Made by a program: the position numbers and the translations under genes. A model generated the notes under the pieces. The model had not been told where the DNA came from and ran no database searches. It saw nothing but the letters and a program-made list of their open reading frames with translations. 6,598 nt of DNA from RPQK01 sp041946865 (lineage in GTDB: Bacteria > Acidobacteriota > UBA6911 > RPQK01): contig JBHGBF010000285.1 of the NCBI GenBank assembly GCA_041946865.1, positions 1 to 6,598 of the forward strand. The letters are read 5' to 3'. Positions 1 to 5,095 of the stretch are shown here, piece after piece; within the stretch, counting starts at the first letter, position 1; every line of letters starts with the position of its first letter.

Positions 1-1191
1 GTGACAGGCCACGCACTGGCTGGATGTCCCCTGGAAAACCTGGTTGGCATGGCAGCCGGCGCAGGTTGCGGTGGTGTGCGCCCCGGTGAGCGGGAACCTG
101 GTCAGCGAATGGTCGAATTTGGCCCCCTGCCATTGGTTGGTGTCGTGGCAAGTGGCGCAAGTTTGCGGAAAACCGCCCGCTGCGTGGTTCGGGTTTTGGG
201 CGGCGTTATAGTCTTTCAAGTGACAGGCGACGCATTCGCTGGCGGTGCCCTGATAAGTCCCGTTAGCATGGCATGCGGTGCAGTCGACGTCGGCGTGTGC
301 TCCGGTTAACGGAAACTGAGTCTTCGAGTGGTCGAAGTGGACGCCGGTCCATCCCGTCGTGGTATGACAGGAAGCGCAGTCCAGGCTGAACCCGGCCGCC
401 TCGTGATTCGGTTTGGACGCGGCTTTGTAATCCTTCAGGTGGCAGGCAGCGCACTCTGAATTCACTTCCCCGAAGCGATTATCAGAATGGCAGGTCGCGC
501 AGTCGAGGCCGGCATGAACTCCGGTCAGGGGAAAGCCGGTCACCGCATGGTCGAACCGAGGGTTTGACCAGCTGGACAGGCTGTGACAGGCACGACAATC
601 ACTTGACGCGTTAAACGCCTGATGATCGACGACCCTTGTCGATTTGAATTCCGAAGCGTGGCATGTGACACACTCGGTGCTGAGCCCGACATACTGCTGA
701 GTGGGTCCTCCCGTGTGGCAGCTCTCGCAGTCGACCCCCGCGTGTCCCTGCACCAAAGGAAATCGGTTCTTGTGATCTTCGGACGCCTGGACGGAGATCC
801 GCCAGCCGGACACGGAATGGCACTCTTCGCAGCGAGCGCCCAACCGGCCGCGGTGGAGGTCGGCGTGGCAGCGGGCGCACTCCTGGCTGGCTTCCTTGAA
901 GACGAGCGAAACGTGGCACTTGCGGCAATCCACCTTTTGGTGAAGTCCGCGCAGGGGATATGAGGTCCTGTTGTGATCGAAATCCAGCGCCGGCCGTAGC
1001 GGCGTCCAACTGATTGACGTATGGCAGTTGTTGCAGGCAAGTTCCATCGAACCGTGAGGATTGCGGGTCCGCCCTCGGACCTTGGCATCCTGAGCCGTTA
1101 CCGGGAGGAAGCACAGCGCCAGGGCCATCAGACCGGCGATCCAGATTGTCAGTCGTGGCAGCGACGCGCGCCGGGGATTTTCGATTCTCAC
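1..1191 (-). CDS. secreted multihaem c-type cytochrome, C-terminus off the left edge
   Basis: This is a periplasmic or cell-surface electron-transfer protein. The first 397 residues are in the window and no stop is reached. The start is GTG at 1191-1189, overlapping the upstream stop as GTGA, with GGAG (plus-strand 1199-1202) 7 nt upstream. A signal peptide is visible: a basic n-region, a hydrophobic stretch at about residues 14-30, and likely cleavage after VTA (A33). There are 15 CxxCH haem c sites, beginning at C53, C89, C105, C121, C154, C174, C199, C231, C247, C272, C304, C320, C345, C377 and C393. From residue 213 the protein is a tandem 73-residue repeat (213-285, 286-358, 359 onward). 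Each full copy has three CxxCH sites plus conserved FDH, TGxH and PNH histidines. The N-terminal part (residues 105-158) resembles the modules of the upstream cytochrome, suggesting common descent. It belongs to the broad cytochrome c3/multihaem group. The redox partner is unknown, and no outer-membrane anchor is visible in the part present. Confidence 0.93.
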   Translation of the reverse strand, partial: MRIENPRRASLPRLTIWIAGLMALALCFLPVTAQDAKVRGRTRNPHGSMELACNNCHTSISWTPLRPALDFDHNRTSYPLRGLHQKVDCRKCHVSLVFKEASQECARCHADLHRGRLGARCEECHSVSGWRISVQASEDHKNRFPLVQGHAGVDCESCHTGGPTQQYVGLSTECVTCHASEFKSTRVVDHQAFNASSDCRACHSLSSWSNPRFDHAVTGFPLTGVHAGLDCATCHSDNRFGEVNSECAACHLKDYKAASKPNHEAAGFSLDCASCHTTTGWTGVHFDHSKTQFPLTGAHADVDCTACHANGTYQGTASECVACHLKDYNAAQNPNHAAGGFPQTCATCHDTNQWQGAKFDHSLTRFPLTGAHTTATCAGCHANQVFQGTSSQCVACH

Positions 1192-3164
1192 GTGGTTGCT
1201 CCGTGACAGTCAGCGCATTTCCTTGGTGTTGGCCTGTAGAGGCGGACCTTGTGGCCGTCCACTTCCCGGACCTGGTCATGGCACAGGGTGCACGGGACTC
1301 GGGCATGAGCGCCATCCAGCTTGAAGCTGGAATGCGTGGCGTGATCGAAAAGTGACGGCCGCCACCAGAACTCGTTGTGACAGGCCTGGCAGTCGCTCGG
1401 CTCTTTCCCCCTCGCAAACTGCCCGTTGTGAGCATCTTCGTGGCAGCCGGAACACTCACGAGGAGCGCCGGCAAAAACCGCATCTTTCAGCTTGGAGCCT
1501 TGGCGCCCCGGCAGATGGCAGGCAGCACAGCTGGCCCCTTTGTGTGCTCCATTCAGGACAAATCGCGTGGCGGAGTGGTCGAAGCCCGCGATATCGTTCC
1601 ACGCCTTGACTGAGTGACAGGCGGAGCATGACAAGGGCTGGCCATCCACGCCGAGAGCCGCCATGCGGCTCGCGAACTGCCCCCGGTGCGGGTCGTGGTG
1701 ACACGCGGTACAGCTCAGGTCGGTGAAGCGAAAACGGGCACACGAACCCCGGCTCGTCCCCGCCGCGGCGGGTGGCTGCTGTCCGCTGTTAAGCGCGTGC
1801 TCTCCGGCGTGACAGTCGGCGCAGGGGACTGCCAGATGGGCGCCATGAAGCGGGAAACGCGTCGAACGATGTTTGGCCAAAAGGAAAACCGTGGGCAAGA
1901 AACCGGCAACCGAGTGACACTCTTCGCAAGTATTCCGATAGTCCCGAGCAAACTGGCCCTGATGGGCGTCGGTATGACAGTTGGCGCACCGCGTTCCGTC
2001 TATTCGGTAGCGGGTCTCGGCCCCGCGCGGCTCGTGACACTTCGTACAGGCCACCAGCGCGTGTTTCCCGGTCAAAGGAAAGGGCGTAGTCGCATGTTGG
2101 GCGGCGTCAAATGACGAGGGCTTGAAGCTTTCGGGCGTGTGACATCTGGAGCAGTCCGCCATTCTCGGGCCGGCCGCGAACTGGCCGCCGTGCGGGTCTT
2201 TCCGATGACAATCCGCGCACAAGCCGTGAGCCACCGGCTGCTTGAAGTCGGTTCCCTTGTGACAAGAGCCGCAGGCCAGCCCCATATGCTTTCCGCGCAG
2301 CGGGAACCGCGATTTGTCATGGTCAAAATTCACGGCAGCCTGGGTGGACTTCCAGCTCGTGGAATTGTGACAGGACCTGCAGCTGGAATCGAAGACACCC
2401 CGATGCGGGTCGCTGTGACAGGGGGTGCAGTCGGCGTGGCTGATCCCCTTGAACTGGACATAGGGGCCCGCCGCATCGCTGGCCGTACGGTGACATTTCG
2501 CGCAAGCCACCTTCTCATGACGGCCGGCCAGCGGGAAAGCGGTCCACTGATGGCTGAAGAGCGGGATCTCCTTCCAGGACATGAAGTTGTGGCATTTGCG
2601 ACAGTCACGCGAGAGTTGTCCCCGATGCTCGTCTCGATGGCAGGAGACACAGTCACGTGTCAGACCGAGATAAGTCCTGTCCAGGTTCGTGGATATGCTA
2701 TGAGCTTCTGCAGCCGGAATTCGGCTCGGCTGGTGACACTGCCGGCACGCTACCTGCGCGTGGCGTCCTTCCAGCCAGTAGCCGGTAAAGCGATGGTCGA
2801 ACTTTTCGACCGGGCCGTCCCAGTGAATGAGACTGAAGTTCTCGCCGTTGTGTTCCGAGTGGCAGCTCACGCAGACCCGGTCAACCAACTCGTTTTTCCG
2901 AAAGACGGCGCCGTGAAAGCCTCGCTGCGCCGCGCCCCTTTGCCTGATGTCTTCGTGACACCCCATGCATTTGAACTCGGGCGCGGCCTGGCCGATCTGG
3001 TGGCAGTCCAGACAGTGAGTGACTCCCGCCAGTCGGCTATGAGCTTTGGACAGGGGACCGGGCGAGATCTGACCGATTGCGGGCACCTCGGTAAGCAGTG
3101 CCGCCAGGAATCCTGAGACCAGCCATTGAACCGCCAGGCGGCCCCTGACAGGCGTGCTGGACAT
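1188..3164 (-). CDS. secreted 23-haem c-type cytochrome
   Basis: This is a complete 658-residue protein with 23 CxxCH haem c attachment sites, about one haem per 29 residues, so it should be an extracytoplasmic electron carrier or conduit. The ATG at 3164-3162 shares its A with the upstream TAA (TAATG), and AGGAG lies 6 nt upstream. It is followed at once by a signal peptide (hydrophobic about residues 10-30, possible cleavage after AIG near residue 31). Sites at C51, C66, C98 and C140 form an N-terminal section. Six three-haem modules follow, from C172, C246, C316, C393, C485 and C571, each of the form CxxCHxDxHxGQF, CxxCH, FDH-like, FPLxGxH, CxxCH. A last site at C650 is 4 residues from the C-terminus. 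Every module also has three non-CxxCH histidines (in the first, H180, H205 and H216), the right number for bis-His ligation. There is no lipobox and no C-terminal membrane segment. The family is recognised only as multihaem cytochrome c. The physiological acceptor cannot be read from the sequence. Confidence 0.95.
   Translation of the reverse strand: MSSTPVRGRLAVQWLVSGFLAALLTEVPAIGQISPGPLSKAHSRLAGVTHCLDCHQIGQAAPEFKCMGCHEDIRQRGAAQRGFHGAVFRKNELVDRVCVSCHSEHNGENFSLIHWDGPVEKFDHRFTGYWLEGRHAQVACRQCHQPSRIPAAEAHSISTNLDRTYLGLTRDCVSCHRDEHRGQLSRDCRKCHNFMSWKEIPLFSHQWTAFPLAGRHEKVACAKCHRTASDAAGPYVQFKGISHADCTPCHSDPHRGVFDSSCRSCHNSTSWKSTQAAVNFDHDKSRFPLRGKHMGLACGSCHKGTDFKQPVAHGLCADCHRKDPHGGQFAAGPRMADCSRCHTPESFKPSSFDAAQHATTPFPLTGKHALVACTKCHEPRGAETRYRIDGTRCANCHTDAHQGQFARDYRNTCEECHSVAGFLPTVFLLAKHRSTRFPLHGAHLAVPCADCHAGEHALNSGQQPPAAAGTSRGSCARFRFTDLSCTACHHDPHRGQFASRMAALGVDGQPLSCSACHSVKAWNDIAGFDHSATRFVLNGAHKGASCAACHLPGRQGSKLKDAVFAGAPRECSGCHEDAHNGQFARGKEPSDCQACHNEFWWRPSLFDHATHSSFKLDGAHARVPCTLCHDQVREVDGHKVRLYRPTPRKCADCHGATT
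1199..1202 (-). promoter_or_regulatory. ribosome binding site of the second cytochrome
   Basis: GGAG on the minus strand, 7 nt before the GTG at 1191. It supports the GTG start, which overlaps the stop of the preceding gene and is followed by a good signal peptide. It lies inside the last codons of the 23-haem gene. Confidence 0.7.
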
Positions 3165-3784
3165 TAAAAGCTCCTGGCCGGGGAACTGCCGGATAACTGA
3201 GACAGGGAAACCCGCGCCCGCTTGCCGCTCTCCGACTCGGGGCTGGCCGCCAGCAATGTGCGCCAATACTTCTCAGCCATTTCACGGTTTCCGACATTCC
3301 CATAGATGGCGCCAAGGTTGTACAGCGCATCAGGATTTTGAGGCTGCCTGTCCAGGATCTTTCGGGTTTCTGTGATCGCGCCTTGAACATCCCCGGAGTC
3401 AAAAAGCGCCCGACCTAATTCCAGACGTGCCTCCACATTGCCCGGATCATGCTGAAGCGCCGCCCGCAAGTACCTGATGGCGTCGGCGCTTTGACCTTTG
3501 GCCGCAGCCAGGACGGCGAGGCGGATCAGGATGGGCGAGTGATCCGGCTTCTTCTCGAGCGCCTGATGGAGTGCGCGCACTTCGTGTTCATCGACCGCGG
3601 GCATGACCCGAGCGTCCCCGCTGTGTGCCGGTACGGCGCCCGAGCGCTTCCTGGCGTCCGGGATTCCGGCCGGCTGCTGTTCAACTCTCGAAACTGTCTT
3701 GGATGCCTGCAACAGCCACAAGATGCAAGCAATGATCAATATGGCCGCGATGGCAAGGAACGGCTTGTGTGCCTTTCGCAACAT
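3164..3784 (-). CDS. membrane-anchored TPR protein, possible cytochrome assembly factor
   Basis: This 206-residue protein has a basic N-terminus, one hydrophobic segment (about residues 8-26) and a Pro/Ala/charged linker to about 66. Three contiguous 34-residue tetratricopeptide repeats follow (about 81-114, 115-148, 149-182; pattern LG.AL/IY...G....A......L...P). The hydrophobic segment contains I-I-A-C at residues 17-20, which fits a lipobox. However, hydrophobicity continues beyond Cys20, so a plain membrane anchor is equally possible. The TPR domain should face the periplasm. The chosen ATG has GGGGGAGG ending 6 nt upstream. A TTG two codons earlier is rejected because it would abut the Shine-Dalgarno. 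This is the first gene of the operon and overlaps the 23-haem cytochrome by one base. Known TPR proteins of this layout (NrfG, the C-terminal part of CcmI) present apocytochromes to haem ligation machinery. A similar role here is inferred from context, and a general scaffold role is the alternative. Confidence 0.85.
   Translation of the reverse strand: MLRKAHKPFLAIAAILIIACILWLLQASKTVSRVEQQPAGIPDARKRSGAVPAHSGDARVMPAVDEHEVRALHQALEKKPDHSPILIRLAVLAAAKGQSADAIRYLRAALQHDPGNVEARLELGRALFDSGDVQGAITETRKILDRQPQNPDALYNLGAIYGNVGNREMAEKYWRTLLAASPESESGKRARVSLSQLSGSSPARSF
3171..3175 (-). promoter_or_regulatory. ribosome binding site of the 23-haem cytochrome
   Basis: AGGAG on the minus strand, 6 nt before the ATG at 3164. 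It decides between this start and a frame-compatible start 34 codons upstream (3266), which would bury the signal peptide and overlap the TPR gene by about 100 bases. Confidence 0.75.
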
Positions 3785-3790
3785 GGACAA

Positions 3791-3798
3791 CCTCCCCC
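3791..3798 (-). promoter_or_regulatory. ribosome binding site of the TPR gene
   Basis: GGGGGAGG on the minus strand ends 6 nt before the ATG at 3784. The TTG at 3790 would leave no spacer, so the ATG is preferred. Confidence 0.75.
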
Positions 3799-3854
3799 GG
3801 CGTCGCTTTCGGGAAATATGAGGTCCCCGCGAGTCCGCAGATGGACAATTGTTC

Positions 3855-3885
3855 TTTAAAGTCCTGACAGGTTTTTGGCTTTAAA
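3855..3885 (-). repeat. inverted repeat in the operon leader
   Basis: Arms TTTAAAG (3855-3861) and CTTTAAA (3879-3885) are separated by 17 nt that include CCTGACAGG, itself a short inverted repeat. In the minus-strand transcript the arms could pair, extended by a CC/GG pair across a one-base bulge. It spans the predicted transcription start and early leader, so it could be an operator or an RNA hairpin. No regulator is identifiable. Confidence 0.3.
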
Positions 3886-3887
3886 CC

Positions 3888-3916
3888 ACTATATACAAGA
3901 GACATGCCTGACACAA
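3888..3916 (-). promoter_or_regulatory. candidate sigma-70-type promoter of the TPR/cytochrome operon
   Basis: Minus strand: TTGTGT (plus 3911-3916), 17-nt spacer, TATAGT (plus 3888-3893). The -10 matches TATAAT at 5 of 6 positions. The -35 is weak (3 of 6), so an activator may be needed. Transcription would start near 3881, giving a leader of about 97 nt before the ATG at 3784. This is a prediction from consensus matching only. Confidence 0.45.
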
Positions 3917-3931
3917 GTCAGCCCTCCTTGG

Positions 3932-3945
3932 CCGTGTGCACACGG
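3932..3945. promoter_or_regulatory. perfect 14-bp palindrome, possible operator or terminator stem
   Basis: CCGTGTGCACACGG reads the same on both strands. It lies 15 bp upstream of the candidate -35, centred about 57 bp before the predicted transcript start, a usual place for an activator dimer. On the plus strand it is followed directly by five T residues, so a plus-strand terminator (5-bp stem, TGCA loop) is the alternative. However, no plus-strand gene lies upstream to need one. Confidence 0.4.
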
Positions 3946-4048
3946 TTTTTAAGGAAGAGTCAGGAAGGTTGAAAAGGCGGGCGGTATGGGGCAGAGGAAC
4001 AGAGAAAGCTACGCACGATTCAACCGGCCTGCTCTTCCCCCCACCGGT

Positions 4049-4072
4049 CTCGCCTCGGTTTTCCAAGGCGAG
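4049..4072. other. stable hairpin without T-tract
   Basis: CTCGCCT (4049-4055) pairs with AGGCGAG (4066-4072). After one C/A mismatch, GG/CC closes a TTTT loop. It lies about 215 bp beyond the cupin 3' end on the minus strand. Neither strand has a T-run after the stem, so it is not a classic intrinsic terminator. It may slow or protect cupin transcripts, or be an isolated repeat. Confidence 0.3.
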
Positions 4073-4287
4073 GATGGCAACGAAGGCGCAGCATAGATTG
4101 ACACGAAAAGAAATTCAAGTCTTTTGTTTGGTTTTTTGCTAACTCATGGCCTGACTGATGATGCAGGGCGACTGCGAAAGGGTGCGACGGTCGTTTTCCT
4201 CCCGTTCCTTCAGAGTGGACCGCCTTTCCTGACCGTTTCCGAGGGCGTCGGCCTGAAAGACGAGCTCCACCCCCCGGCTACTTCCCG

Positions 4288-4414
4288 TCATTTCGTCAGG
4301 AACTCAAGTCCGTATCTTGGTGCTACGGCGAGGTAACGCCTCACGACCTGTTCCATGTTGGCGGGCTGGGGCGCCGAGCGGTCCTGGACCCGCTCCAACG
4401 TCTCTTCGAAGAAT
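4288..4414 (-). pseudogene. out-of-frame C-terminal segment of the cupin gene
   Basis: In the minus-strand frame one base off the cupin start frame, this stretch encodes about 41 residues beginning FFEETLERV, containing MEQVVRRYLAVAPRYGLEF, and ending with TGA at 4290-4288. It reads as the natural helical C-terminus of the cupin and needs the shift at 4415-4418 to be joined. Confidence 0.7.
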
Positions 4415-4777
4415 CCCCTCCAACCCTTCAGGCGAGAAGATCAGCAGCAGTCGGGCCTTGTCCGTCCCGACATTGCGGAAGCCGTGAACCGTGTCGCGGG
4501 GCGTATGGGCGAAATCTCCGGCCGAGGCCTGAAAAACCTCGTTGCCGACCCTGATGTCGAGCTGGCCCTCCAAGACATAGAAAGACTCTTCCTCTCGGCG
4601 ATGGATATGCGGGGGAGGGCCGCCACCGGGGGGCACAATGGCTTCCATAATGAAGTAGGCGCCGCCGGATTGAGCTCCGGTCACGAGGAAAGTGTATCGA
4701 TCGCCCGGCCCCCAGAAGGACGGACCGGTGTCCGCGTGGACACAGTGGATGATGTTCTGAACCGTCTGAAGCGACAT
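4304..4777 (-). CDS. cupin-domain protein with frameshifted C-terminus
   Basis: This is a small single-domain cupin, 157 residues as encoded. Cupin motif 1 is at residues 52-71: H57 and H59, then E64 and G71. Motif 2 is at residues 87-102: G87, P93, H98 and N102. H57, H59, E64 and H98 would bind the metal. The ATG at 4777 has AGGA 8 nt upstream. A TTG 11 codons earlier is less likely. After residue 121 the frame yields a Gly/Arg/Pro-rich tail unlike any cupin. Skipping one base of the G4 run at 4415-4418 gives instead an FFEETLERV... tail ending ...YGLEFLTK at 4288 (162 residues), typical of this cupin group. The gene is therefore either mutated or carries a sequencing indel. The catalytic core is intact. 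Substrate and function are unknown, and such proteins are often annotated as cupin domain-containing or dioxygenase-like. It is divergent from the GH30 gene. Confidence 0.85.
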   Translation of the reverse strand: MSLQTVQNIIHCVHADTGPSFWGPGDRYTFLVTGAQSGGAYFIMEAIVPPGGGPPPHIHRREEESFYVLEGQLDIRVGNEVFQASAGDFAHTPRDTVHGFRNVGTDKARLLLIFSPEGLEGILRRDVGAGPGPLGAPARQHGTGREALPRRSTKIRT

Positions 4778-5095
4778 ATGGGTATTCCTTTTTTGGGCAA
4801 AACCGCTCAAATAACACAGGGGATACTGCTATCCGCGGAGACGCTGGGAATCAGGCGAAAGGTTTCAGGCGGCGGATCGGCTTTCGCGGCGAAGCGCCCG
4901 CTCACTCCAGCCAGGTGAGAGGATTCCGAAGGGGCATATTTCTCAGGATCTCCTCAACGTCCGCCGTGTGATCGAGTGTTTTCCAGGTTTTAAACCAGAC
5001 AAGAACGTTGAACTCCCTCAGCCCAGGTTGCGTTCCGGCGGTGTTTCTGTTAGTTACATTCAGCGGTTTCTTTTCCCCGTTGCGGAGGAGGACTG
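4778..5095. other. 318-bp divergent intergenic region between cupin and GH30 genes
   Basis: It contains the starts of both divergent genes: AGGA before the cupin, and GGAGGAGG before the GH30 gene. It also holds the inverted repeat at 4821-4834 and a minus-strand frame (5108-4902) that is open for about 68 codons but has no usable start near its beginning. No other gene is supported. Confidence 0.5.
4821..4834. promoter_or_regulatory. short inverted repeat upstream of the cupin gene
   Basis: GGATA and TATCC arms are separated by 4 nt, 44 bp before the cupin ATG. The size and place suit an operator, but a 5-bp arm is weak evidence. I found no convincing -35/-10 pair for either divergent gene. 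Confidence 0.2.

Larger units (their letters stand above)
3785..4287. other. 503-bp non-coding interval upstream of the cytochrome operon
   Basis: I see no credible gene here. The open frames on either strand are short, lack ribosome binding sites and show no protein-like pattern. The interval holds the operon promoter region at its left end, a strong hairpin at 4049-4072, an A/T-rich patch at about 4096-4142, and about 145 bp of undistinguished sequence next to the cupin 3' end. Confidence 0.55.

Noticed and set aside
1..309. Plus-strand frame at the left edge
   Set aside because: Antisense of the 73-residue repeats. Translation shows no recognisable protein.
540..1483. Minus-strand frames of 182 and 290 codons
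   Set aside because: They are other-frame shadows of the two cytochromes. They lack regular CxxCH motifs, while the frame from GTG 1191 has 15.
1..3100. CRISPR-like regularly recurring gtgaca/gtggca motif
   Set aside because: The recurring motif is the reverse complement of CxxCH codons. Intervals are uneven and coding, with no conserved repeat and unique spacer structure.
2139..3116. 325-codon plus-strand open frame
   Set aside because: It is the antisense of the 23-haem cytochrome. CxxCH-rich coding in GC-rich DNA leaves the other strand open. It has no ribosome site or domain, and the minus frame is clearly real.
3165..3266. 34-residue N-terminal extension of the 23-haem cytochrome
   Set aside because: It would overlap the TPR gene by about 100 bases and place the signal peptide internally. 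The ATG at 3164 has AGGAG and the TAATG overlap.
3936..4142. 68-codon plus-strand frame in the intergenic region
   Set aside because: No ribosome binding site and composition not protein-like. It spans the palindrome and hairpin.
4124..4336. 70-codon plus-strand frame
   Set aside because: TTG start in an A/T-rich patch with no ribosome site. It runs antisense into the cupin 3' end, and no family is recognised.
4355..4918. 187-codon plus-strand frame
   Set aside because: Antisense of the cupin gene, whose metal-binding motifs are clear on the minus strand.
5028..5060. Possible GH30 promoter TTGCGT with TACATT
   Set aside because: The spacing is 21 nt, too long for a sigma-70 promoter, and no better-spaced -10 is present.
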